A stretch of DNA of 64,000 bases from Euryarchaeota archaeon Ods02 (GTDB lineage Archaea; Halobacteriota; Halobacteria; Halobacteriales; Halorutilaceae): positions 18,333 to 82,332 of the forward strand of contig JAQZDA010000008.1 of the NCBI GenBank assembly GCA_028751075.1, given 5' to 3'. This document shows positions 16,051 through 24,095 of the stretch, in pieces. The notes under the pieces are model-generated. The model had not been told where the DNA came from, ran no database searches, and saw only the letters and a program-made list of their open reading frames with translations. Position 1 is the stretch's first letter, and every line of letters starts with the position of its first letter. Made by a program: the position numbers and the translations under genes.

Positions 16051-17799
16051 ATGACGTACTCGCTCTCCCTGCCCGCCGCTGTCTCCCTGTTGGCGGGTGT
16101 CTTCCTCCTCGTTCTACCGCCTTACATCTACAGGTACCGCGACAGGAACCCGTCGGCGGAGGCCTACAGCGCATTGCTGGTGGCGTCCGCCGCCTGGGCG
16201 CTGAGCTACGGCGTCGCACTGACTGTGTTCGACCCCGGTCATCGTGCAGCGCTGGAGGGCGTGGTATGGGTGGCTCGCGGCAGCGTGGTGTTCTTCATAA
16301 TCCTCGCGGGCTTCCGGTACACCGGCCACGACGACATGGTTCCGGAGTGGATGGCGCGGACGATAGTGGTGATGTGGCTGGCGTTCTCCGCAGGCGCCGT
16401 CACCAACGGCTTTGGACTGCACGAGATGCTGTGGACATGGGAGGGCGTCGGAACCGTGTTCGGCGGCGCCACCGCGGAGGTAACGCCGACACCGCTGCTG
16501 ACGCTGCTGATAGTCTGGTCGTACCTCCTGGTCGCTGTGGTGTTGCTCCTGCTGATCGAGACCGTCGTCAGCTACGGACCCCTGTACCGACTGCACGCCG
16601 TCGGAATCGTATTATGGGCGATGCCACCGGTAGTCGCGAGCGTAGCCTTCAGCCTCAACCTCTCGGGGGTGATGGAGATACCTTACGCGGACCTCGATCT
16701 GGCGGCGCCGTCGCTGATGCTGACGTTCTTCGCGATAGGTTACATGCTGTTCGTACGGCAGGAGGACCTCATGGAGGTGGCGCCGGCGAACCGACGCCAC
16801 GCGGAGAACGCCGCCCTCGACGACATGGACGCCGGCGTCGTCATCGTCAACCCCGGCGGCCTCGTTCTCGCGTTGAACGAATCCGCCCGAAGGGAACTCG
16901 ATATCGGTAAAGAGAACGTTCTCGGCGAACCCCTCGACGAGGTCGCGGGGGCTGAGGTACCCACCGACCCCGGCGAGCTACAAAACATCTCTTTCCCCTC
17001 CGACCCCTCCAGAGTGTACTGTGTCGCGAGCTCACCGATAGAGCACGGCGACACCCATCTCGGCCACATCGTCAGCATCCAGGACATCACCGAGGAACGC
17101 CGCCGGCAGCAGCGGCTGGAGGTCCAGAACCGCGTCCTCCGACACAACCTCCGGAACGACATGCTCGTCGTCGGCGGCAACACCGAGAGCATACGGAGCA
17201 TCGTCGAAAGCTCCGACGACATACCTGAAGACGTCGCGGACGATATACTGGAGAAAGCCGACGCGATCTCGAGGAAGCACGACGAGCTCGTCCGGGTGTC
17301 AGAGCGAGCCCGGGAGATCACGGAGACCCTGCCGGAGGACGCCGCCGACGGCAAACAGCTCGTCGACGTGGGAGAGGTAGCGGCGTCGATAGCGGACGAG
17401 CTGATGGAGAGACATCCGGAGGCATCCATAGAGACCGTGGTAGATGGCGACGTCGAGGTATGCACCGACGAAGCCCTGCTGTCGAACGTCATCTACAACG
17501 CCGTCGAGAACGCCGTGCTACACGGCAGCGAAGCCGGGGACACCGTGGAACTGACGGTAGCAGAGAGCGAGAACGACGGCGGCGACGGGGTCGAGGTATC
17601 CGTCCACGACGAGGGTGAAGGGATACCCGAACACGAGCTGGAGGTGGTGCGACGCGGCAGCGAGGACGCTTTGAACCACGGCAGCGGCATGGGTCTATGG
17701 ATCATCCAGTGGGGGATGCAGTCGCTGGGAGGTGAGGTGGAGTTCGACACCGAAGACGGAGGCACCACCGTCGTGCTCAGAGCACTCGAAAGAAGGTAA
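16051..17799 (+). CDS. Sensor histidine kinase with seven-helix N-terminus
   Basis: A 582-residue membrane kinase. The first ~235 residues hold seven hydrophobic helices of the haloarchaeal histidine-kinase 7TM sensor region. A PAS domain (about 248-348, ending VSIQDITEERRR) follows. The phosphoacceptor H365 sits in RVLRHNLRNDM. The ATPase domain has the N box (NVIYNAVENAVLHG), G1 box (DEGEGIP) and GSGMGLWI. No partner response regulator is adjacent. The 3' end carries a short direct repeat that includes its stop codon. The signal sensed is unknown; redox, light and small membrane-permeable ligands are all possible. Confidence 0.9.
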   Translation: MTYSLSLPAAVSLLAGVFLLVLPPYIYRYRDRNPSAEAYSALLVASAAWALSYGVALTVFDPGHRAALEGVVWVARGSVVFFIILAGFRYTGHDDMVPEWMARTIVVMWLAFSAGAVTNGFGLHEMLWTWEGVGTVFGGATAEVTPTPLLTLLIVWSYLLVAVVLLLLIETVVSYGPLYRLHAVGIVLWAMPPVVASVAFSLNLSGVMEIPYADLDLAAPSLMLTFFAIGYMLFVRQEDLMEVAPANRRHAENAALDDMDAGVVIVNPGGLVLALNESARRELDIGKENVLGEPLDEVAGAEVPTDPGELQNISFPSDPSRVYCVASSPIEHGDTHLGHIVSIQDITEERRRQQRLEVQNRVLRHNLRNDMLVVGGNTESIRSIVESSDDIPEDVADDILEKADAISRKHDELVRVSERAREITETLPEDAADGKQLVDVGEVAASIADELMERHPEASIETVVDGDVEVCTDEALLSNVIYNAVENAVLHGSEAGDTVELTVAESENDGGDGVEVSVHDEGEGIPEHELEVVRRGSEDALNHGSGMGLWIIQWGMQSLGGEVEFDTEDGGTTVVLRALERR

Positions 17800-17826
17800 A
17801 CATCAGCTAGGAAGGTAACATCAGCT
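17793..17826. repeat. Short tandem duplication across the kinase stop codon
   Basis: AAGGTAAACATCAGCT (17793-17808) is repeated as AAGGTAACATCAGCT (17812-17826), differing by one base. The first copy contains the stop codon of the 7TM kinase. It looks like a recent small duplication. Confidence 0.6.
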
Positions 17827-17875
17827 CTCGTGTTCAATCAACCAGTTTTTTGACCTCTCCGGGCAAACCCCCTGC

Positions 17876-19060
17876 ATGGACAAGCCGGATGTAGGCGAGC
17901 TGAAGCCGCCGGAACGGGTTCTCATGGGTCCTGGCCCGTCGAACGCCAACCCACGGGTACTGAGCGCGATGCACACCACCATCGTAGGACACCTCGACCC
18001 ATCCTTCATGGACGTCATGGACGAGGTGCAGGACCTATTGAGGTACACCTTCAGGACGGAGAACGAGTGGACGCTCCCCGTCAGCGGCACCGGAAGCGCG
18101 TCGATGGAGGCCGCTTTCTCGAACCTCGTGGAACCCGGGGACACCGTCCTCGTACCCGACAACGGCTACTTCGGAGACAGGATGGCGAAGATGAGCCGAC
18201 GCGCCGGCGGCGAGGTCTCCCGGGTGGCGGCACCGTGGGGTGAACCCCTCGACCGAGCCGACTTCGAGGAAGCACTCACCGAGGTGCAGCCGGACGTCGT
18301 CGGCCTCGTGCACGCGGAGACCAGCACCGGCGTACTGCAGAGCGACCTCCCCGAGCTCGTTGACCTCGCCCATAGCCACGACAGCTACGTCATCGTCGAC
18401 GCCGTGACGTCGCTCGCAGGCGTCCCCGTCAAGGTCGACGAATGGAACATAGACGCCTGCTACAGCGCCGCGCAGAAATGCATCAGCTGCCCACCCGGCG
18501 CGTCACCCCTCACCTTGAGCGACCGCGCGATGGACAAGATACTGTCTCGGGACACGGAACCCCGTTGCTGGTACCTCGACCTCAAGGAGCTCGAGACATA
18601 CTGGGGCAGCGACCGCAGCTACCACCACACCGCACCCGTCACCAACATCTTCGGCCTCCGTGAAGCCCTCAGGGTGATCGCGGAGGAAGGCATCGAGAAC
18701 GCCTGGGAGCGACACCACCGCGTCAGCGGCGCTTTCAGGGACGGCCTCGAGGAGATGGGGTTGGAGATGAACAGCTCGGACGACGCCTGGCTGCCCACTC
18801 TGAACGCCGTCCGCGTCCCCGAAGGCGTCACCGACGACACCATCCTCCGCCGCCTCGTCGAGGAGTACAACATCGAGGTGTCCGCGGGCCTGGGAGCGCT
18901 CGAAGGCGAGATAGTGCGCATCGGCTGCATGGGACACAGCGCCCGACCGCAGAACGTCCTGTATCTCGCGAACGCCCTCGGCGACATACTCGAGGACGAG
19001 GGCGTCGACGTCGACGCTGGCGCGGGCGTCGCAGCGGTCAGCGAAGGCCTGCAGGACTGA
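17876..19060 (+). CDS. Class V aminotransferase (serine/alanine-glyoxylate type)
   Basis: A 394-residue PLP enzyme of the serine-pyruvate / alanine-glyoxylate aminotransferase family. The cofactor-binding GTGSASMEAAF lies at 71-81, the Asp that pairs with the pyridine ring is in VIVDAVTSLAG (D175), and the Schiff-base lysine is K201 in AAQKCISCPPG. It is full length. It likely transfers amino groups between alanine or serine and glyoxylate or pyruvate. A T-rich element at about 17844-17852 is 27 bases upstream. It lies between two sensor kinases, with no operon partner. Confidence 0.9.
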   Translation: MDKPDVGELKPPERVLMGPGPSNANPRVLSAMHTTIVGHLDPSFMDVMDEVQDLLRYTFRTENEWTLPVSGTGSASMEAAFSNLVEPGDTVLVPDNGYFGDRMAKMSRRAGGEVSRVAAPWGEPLDRADFEEALTEVQPDVVGLVHAETSTGVLQSDLPELVDLAHSHDSYVIVDAVTSLAGVPVKVDEWNIDACYSAAQKCISCPPGASPLTLSDRAMDKILSRDTEPRCWYLDLKELETYWGSDRSYHHTAPVTNIFGLREALRVIAEEGIENAWERHHRVSGAFRDGLEEMGLEMNSSDDAWLPTLNAVRVPEGVTDDTILRRLVEEYNIEVSAGLGALEGEIVRIGCMGHSARPQNVLYLANALGDILEDEGVDVDAGAGVAAVSEGLQD

Positions 19061-19082
19061 CAGCTTTCATCCCGCGATAAAA

Positions 19083-19091
19083 CGATATAAG
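19083..19091 (+). promoter_or_regulatory. TATA box of the hybrid kinase
   Basis: CGATATAAG is centred about 28 bases upstream of the ATG at 19116, so this ATG is preferred over an upstream in-frame TTG at 19104. Confidence 0.6.
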
Positions 19092-19115
19092 TCCGGCTGC
19101 CTATTGACCAAAGAG

Positions 19116-21662
19116 ATGGACGACTGCATTCGGGTTCTACACGTCGAAGACGAACCCGGGTTCGCGGAGATGGCTGCGGGGTTCCTGGAGAGACAGGACG
19201 ATAGGTTCGAGATAGAGACGGCATCAGACGTCGAGGAAGCCCTGGGGGAGATAGATTCCCGGAGCTACGACTGCGTCGTCAGCGACTACGACCTGCCGGA
19301 TTTGAACGGCATCGAGTTTCTGGAGGAGGTTCGGAGGGAAGATCCGGAGCTCCCCTTCATTCTCTACACCGGGAAAGGCTCGGAGGAGATAGCGAGCGAG
19401 GCGATATCCGCGGGGGTCACGGACTACCTTCAGAAGGAGACCGGAACCAGTCAGTACGAGGTGCTGGCTAACCGTATCCTGAACTCTGTGGAGAAGAGAC
19501 GAGCCAGTCAGGAGGTGGATGAGACACGTCGGAAGCTCTCGGAGATAGCGGAGAAATCCGACGACGTCCTCTTCATGTTCGATGGAGACTGGGATGAGCT
19601 ATTGTTCGTGAACAGCGCGTACGAGGAGATCTGGGGTGGCTCCATCGAGGAGCTGGAGGAGGACTCACAGGCCTTCCTCGACCTCATACACCCCGAAGAC
19701 CGCGAGGGCGTCCTCGAAAGGATGGAGCGGGTGTCTCAGGGGGAACGCGTCAGCAGCCAGTATCGTGTGGTCCGGCCGGACGGAAGCGTGAGGTACGTGG
19801 CCGCGGACACGAGACCGATACTGGAGGACGGTGAGGTTACGAAGGTAGTCGGGTACACCCGCGACGTGACCGACCGCGTGGAACGAAGACAGAAGATACA
19901 GGAGGAACGCAGGAGGTTCCAGTCGCTCGCGGAGACCCTTTCTCAGGTAGTATACCGCGCCGACCCCGACACCCTCGAGACGCTCTACGTCAACGACTCC
20001 ATCATGGAGCAGCAGCTGTACACGCCGGCGGAATTGACGGAGAACCCCGAGCTATGGAGGGAGTCCCTGCATCCCGACGACCGCGAACGAGTGATAGAAA
20101 GCTTCCGTGAAGCCCGCGAAGACGCCGAAGGCAGCCAGCTAGAGTACCGGATAGAGACTAAGGACGGCGAGGTCAGATGGATGAGAGACACCTTCGGATG
20201 GCAGACGGACGAAGACGGTGACGTCGAAGCCCTCGTCGGGGTGATGGCGGACGTCACCGAGGAGGTCGAAAGACGACGCAGGTACGAAGCTGTCTTCCAT
20301 CAGACCTACCAGTTCACAGGTCTCACTGAGCCCGACGGCACCGTGATAGAGGTCAACGACACCGCGTTAGAGTTCGGCGGGATCGAACGCGAAGACGTCC
20401 TGGGGGAGAAGCTCTGGGACGCCTACTGGGTCCAGATAGACCAGGAGACCAGGGAGCGCGTTCGGGAGATAGTCGAGAAAGCTCAGGATGGAGAGCTCGT
20501 GCGTGGGGAGATGAGGGTGCAGGGCAGCGACGATGACGCCTTCATCGACTATTCGCTGCGACCTATCACCGACGAAGACGGCGAGACGACTTTGATGGTC
20601 GCGGAAGGCCGTGACATAACTGAACGCGTGGAACGCGAGAGGGAGCTAGAGAAGAAGACTCGTTACCTCGAAGCTATCTCGGAGTACACGGCGCGTCCGA
20701 TGTTCATGAAAGACAGCGAAGACAGGTATCTGTTCGTGAACGACGAGTACCTGAGGCTGTTCGACCTCGAAGAAGACGAGGTCATCGGTTCGACCGACGA
20801 AGAAATCCATCCGAAGGGGATGTCCGAATATATAACAGACAACGACCGGAGAGTCGTCGAGGAAGGTGAGTCCATCGAGGCTGAGGAACACGTGGAAGTC
20901 GACGGCGAGAAAAGGACGTACCTGTCGTCGAAGACCCCCCTGTACTTCGACGACGGAGACGATGAAGACGGTGAAGCGGACGCAGTATTCGGGATAGCTA
21001 CGGATATAACTGACAGGGAGAGACATCAGAGGGAGCTCGAGAGGATGAACGAACGCCTGAAGGAGTTCGCCGGCGTCGTCAGCCACGACCTCCAGAACCC
21101 CCTGGCTGTGGCGAAAGGCAGAGTAGAGCTAGCTAAAGACGACGGAGACAGCCATCTCGAACACGTCGAAAGCTCTCTAGAGCGGATGGAACGGATAATC
21201 GACGACATGCACTGGCTGACGCAGCACGGGAGATCCATCGGAGAGAGATCGGAGGTCTCCCTCAAGAAACTCGTCGAGGAAGCCTGGACCCAGGTCGCCA
21301 CCCACGAAGCCACGGTGGAGAACGAAGTCGACGGCTCGACAGATGTAGACGCGGACCACCACAGAGTCCTGCAGATGATGGAGAACCTCTTCGTCAACGC
21401 CGTCGACCACGCCGGACCAGACTGCAGGGTAACCGTCGGCGAGATAGAGAACGGATTCTACGTAGAGGACGACGGACCAGGAGTCCCCGCGGACGAAACT
21501 GAGGAGGTCTTCGAAGCAGGGTACACGACCTCGGAGGAGGGAACCGGATTCGGCCTGAGCATCGTGAGAGAGATAGCGGAAGCTCACGGATGGAAGGTGG
21601 AACTGATGCAGGCTGACGACGGCGGAGCGAGGTTCGAGTTCCAGGACGTCGAACCCAGCTGA
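19116..21662 (+). CDS. Receiver-PAS-histidine kinase hybrid
   Basis: An 848-residue soluble signalling protein. The N-terminal receiver domain (1-125) has the acidic pocket in VEDEPGF and the phosphoacceptor D57 in VVSDYDLPDLNG. Several PAS domains follow (roughly 145-640), each closed by a VGYTRDVTDRVE, MADVTEEVERR, GRDITERVER or IATDITDRERH-type segment. The kinase phosphoacceptor is in FAGVVSHDLQNPL, and the C-terminal ATPase domain shows NLFVNAVDHAG and GTGFGLSIV. There are no membrane helices, so it senses cytoplasmic signals, perhaps redox, light or energy state. A receiver at the N-terminus of a PAS kinase is a common haloarchaeal layout. Confidence 0.92.
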   Translation: MDDCIRVLHVEDEPGFAEMAAGFLERQDDRFEIETASDVEEALGEIDSRSYDCVVSDYDLPDLNGIEFLEEVRREDPELPFILYTGKGSEEIASEAISAGVTDYLQKETGTSQYEVLANRILNSVEKRRASQEVDETRRKLSEIAEKSDDVLFMFDGDWDELLFVNSAYEEIWGGSIEELEEDSQAFLDLIHPEDREGVLERMERVSQGERVSSQYRVVRPDGSVRYVAADTRPILEDGEVTKVVGYTRDVTDRVERRQKIQEERRRFQSLAETLSQVVYRADPDTLETLYVNDSIMEQQLYTPAELTENPELWRESLHPDDRERVIESFREAREDAEGSQLEYRIETKDGEVRWMRDTFGWQTDEDGDVEALVGVMADVTEEVERRRRYEAVFHQTYQFTGLTEPDGTVIEVNDTALEFGGIEREDVLGEKLWDAYWVQIDQETRERVREIVEKAQDGELVRGEMRVQGSDDDAFIDYSLRPITDEDGETTLMVAEGRDITERVERERELEKKTRYLEAISEYTARPMFMKDSEDRYLFVNDEYLRLFDLEEDEVIGSTDEEIHPKGMSEYITDNDRRVVEEGESIEAEEHVEVDGEKRTYLSSKTPLYFDDGDDEDGEADAVFGIATDITDRERHQRELERMNERLKEFAGVVSHDLQNPLAVAKGRVELAKDDGDSHLEHVESSLERMERIIDDMHWLTQHGRSIGERSEVSLKKLVEEAWTQVATHEATVENEVDGSTDVDADHHRVLQMMENLFVNAVDHAGPDCRVTVGEIENGFYVEDDGPGVPADETEEVFEAGYTTSEEGTGFGLSIVREIAEAHGWKVELMQADDGGARFEFQDVEPS

Positions 21663-21752
21663 CGGAATACAGCTCATGGAGCCGGGACAGACGTCGAAGG
21701 CAGCACGATGCCGCAGGACAACGGTTAAGTCATCCGACGTACCCTTCTGTCC

Positions 21753-21896
21753 ATGGACGTAGACCTCGACGTAGAAGACCTCAGGCACGACGCCTACCTC
21801 ACGCTGCTGGGTACAGCCGTCGCCTACGGCATCTTGCTCGCCGCCCTCACCGCCGTCGTCTTCGTCGTACCCTACCTGATCTTCCGGCTGATTTAG
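21753..21896 (+). CDS. 47-residue single-helix membrane protein
   Basis: A short gene from the ATG at 21753. It has an acidic N-terminus (MDVDLDVEDLRHDAY), then a long hydrophobic helix (LTLLGTAVAYGILLAALTAV) ending with VFVVPYLIFRLI. A GGTTAAGT element lies 27 bases upstream. Its stop is directly followed by the ATG of the saccharopine-dehydrogenase-like gene (TAGATG), so they share a transcript. I recall similar small proteins in other haloarchaea; function is unknown. Confidence 0.7.
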   Translation: MDVDLDVEDLRHDAYLTLLGTAVAYGILLAALTAVVFVVPYLIFRLI

Positions 21897-22964
21897 ATGC
21901 ACGCCGCCGTCGTCGGAGCGACGGGCGACATAGGTTCAGGCGTAGTCGAACACCTCCTGAGGTATCCGGAGATGGAGCAGGTGACGGTGCTCGACGTCAG
22001 GGGACCCAGAGACGCCGAAGCCTCAGTCACGTATCAGAACTTCGACGTCACCGCCGACGACGCAGACGAAGTCCTCGGAGACCTCGACGTCGACGTAACC
22101 GTCAACGCAGCCGGTCCGTTCTACCGGCTCGGACCTCCCGCGCTCGAAGCCGCGCTGGAAGCCAGGACAGCTTACGTCGACGTATGTGACGACCACGACG
22201 CCACCCGCGAGGAGCTAGCGTTCGACGAACAGGCGCGTGAAGCCGACGTCCCCGCGGTCGTAGGCTGCGGCTGGACGCCCGGCGTCAGCAACCTGCTGGC
22301 GAAGGACGTCGTCGACGGAGGGGGACCCGAACCTGCTGAGGTGGAGGTCGACTGGGTTGGCTCCGCAGCCGACGCATCCGGAGTCGCCGTCGTCGAACAC
22401 CTCCTTCACACCGCGTCCGGCGACACCCCGCAGTACCTGGATGGAGAACACAGGGACGTCTCAGCGGGCGACATGAAGAAGGACGTGGAGCTTCCGGAGG
22501 TCGGCGACACCAGGGTCGCAGCGTGCGGCCACCCCGAACCCATCACGCTGCCTACCTATCTCGACGTCGACTCCGTCGTAGTCCGAGGCGGCCTCGTACC
22601 AGGATGGCACAACAAGCTCGTGTCCGCTGCCGTGCGGTCCGGAGTCGCCGGACGAACCCTGCTGCGTTCACGCGCCAGCCGACTTCTCCACAGCCTCGAC
22701 CGCACCGGCGCGCTCTCTATCGGCGGCGTCGAACGCAGCGCGGTAGCGGTGGAGGTCGACGGAACCCGACTGGCAGCCGCCGGCAGGATGAAGGACCTCA
22801 CCGCTGCACCCGCGGCAGCCGCAGCCGTCAGGGTGGCGGAGAGCGAGGTTCCCGCAGGAGTCCAGCCGCCGGAGGCCGCGTTCACCCTCGACCTCGTCAG
22901 AGACCTCGACGGAGTGCGGCTGTACGAGGACGGAGCCGCGGGCTGGAAACCCATGGAGAGGTAG
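21897..22964 (+). CDS. Saccharopine dehydrogenase-like NAD(P)-binding protein
   Basis: A 355-residue protein. It opens with a Rossmann nucleotide-binding motif (VVGATGDIGSGVVEHLL), followed by NAAGPFYRLG and VGCGWTPGVSNLLAKD, typical of the saccharopine dehydrogenase/trans-acting enoyl reductase group. True lysine metabolism is unlikely, as no pathway partners are present; haloarchaeal members are mostly uncharacterised and some act on lipids. It directly follows the 47-residue membrane protein. Confidence 0.82.
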   Translation: MHAAVVGATGDIGSGVVEHLLRYPEMEQVTVLDVRGPRDAEASVTYQNFDVTADDADEVLGDLDVDVTVNAAGPFYRLGPPALEAALEARTAYVDVCDDHDATREELAFDEQAREADVPAVVGCGWTPGVSNLLAKDVVDGGGPEPAEVEVDWVGSAADASGVAVVEHLLHTASGDTPQYLDGEHRDVSAGDMKKDVELPEVGDTRVAACGHPEPITLPTYLDVDSVVVRGGLVPGWHNKLVSAAVRSGVAGRTLLRSRASRLLHSLDRTGALSIGGVERSAVAVEVDGTRLAAAGRMKDLTAAPAAAAAVRVAESEVPAGVQPPEAAFTLDLVRDLDGVRLYEDGAAGWKPMER

Positions 22965-22980
22965 GCTGCCGCGGGCGGCT

Positions 22981-24018
22981 CTACAGCTTCGAGTCCGGCC
23001 GCAGCACCACCTTCCCGAAGCCCTCGCGCTCCTCAAGCAAACGGTGTCCCTCCGCGACTTCGCTGAAAGGCAGCACCTCCCTGATGCGGGGTTCGAGGTC
23101 GCCGTTCCACACCAGCGACAGGACGTCGTCGGCGGCACCCGGTGACGCCATCGTCGACCCCAGCACCGACAGCTGGTTCCAGAAGACACGGTTGAGCTCC
23201 GCCGACGGGTTGGCTCCCGTCGTCGCACCACACGTAACAACTCGACCGCCCTTCGCAAGCGACCGCAGGCTGTCGCCCCAGCTTTCCTCGCCGACGTGGT
23301 CGACGACGACGTCGACGCCGCGGCCATCGGTGGCGTCCTGAACCCTGTCGGCGAAGCCGTCGCTGTAGTCGAACGCATCTACGGCGCCGAGATCCTCGGC
23401 GGCGCGGCGTTTCTCCTCGCTGCCGGCGGTGGCGTACACCTCCGCGCCCGCGTGGCGGGCTATCTGGACGGCTGCGTGGCCGACGCCTCCGCTCGCACCC
23501 ACGACGAGCACCTTCTCCCCGGGCCTGACGTCCGCGCGCTCCACCAGCATCCTCCACGCGGTGCCGTACACCAGCGGCGCCGCAGCCGCCGTCGTCCACG
23601 GCACATCCTCCGGCACCTTGACTAGGTTGTCGGCGGGGACGCAGGCGTACTCCGCCTGCACCCCGGGGAGGTGTTCGCCGATGATGGCGTAGTCCACGCA
23701 GAGCGATGGATTCCCCGCGCGGCAGTGCTCGCAGCCGCCGCAGGACACGCCCGGCCAGACGGCGACCCTGTCTCCCCTGCTCCACCGTTCGACGTCTCCA
23801 CCGACCTCGGTTACGACGCCTGCTGCGTCGCTGCCCGGCGTATGCGGCATATCGAGCTCTACGCCCGGGAGGCCGCGGCGCGTCCAGACGTCGAGGTGGT
23901 TCAACGCCGCCGCCTCCACCTCGAACACCACCTCGTCGCCAGCGGGCGTAGGCGGCTCCCTCTCACCGACTTCGACGACGTCCCTGTCCCCATGTCCCGT
24001 GAACTGAACCGCTTGCAT
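22981..24018 (-). CDS. Zinc-type medium-chain alcohol dehydrogenase
   Basis: A 345-residue medium-chain dehydrogenase/reductase. The GroES-like N-terminal domain includes HTPGSDAAGVV, and the structural-zinc lobe CGGCEHCRAGNPSLC has four Cys. The Rossmann domain starts at VLVVGASGGVGHAAVQIA. The usual catalytic-zinc Cys near residue 40 is replaced by Asn (AALNHLDVW), as in quinone-oxidoreductase-like members. It may therefore be a quinone or enone reductase rather than a true alcohol dehydrogenase. A TATA element on the minus strand at 24041-24050 sits 27 bases before the ATG. Confidence 0.88.
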   Translation of the reverse strand: MQAVQFTGHGDRDVVEVGEREPPTPAGDEVVFEVEAAALNHLDVWTRRGLPGVELDMPHTPGSDAAGVVTEVGGDVERWSRGDRVAVWPGVSCGGCEHCRAGNPSLCVDYAIIGEHLPGVQAEYACVPADNLVKVPEDVPWTTAAAAPLVYGTAWRMLVERADVRPGEKVLVVGASGGVGHAAVQIARHAGAEVYATAGSEEKRRAAEDLGAVDAFDYSDGFADRVQDATDGRGVDVVVDHVGEESWGDSLRSLAKGGRVVTCGATTGANPSAELNRVFWNQLSVLGSTMASPGAADDVLSLVWNGDLEPRIREVLPFSEVAEGHRLLEEREGFGKVVLRPDSKL

Positions 24019-24095
24019 GTCCCAGGGGTTGCGGGCTCGGCATTTAACTCCGGCTCCGGATTTAGACGGTCTCCCCTGAATATCGAGGCAAGGGT

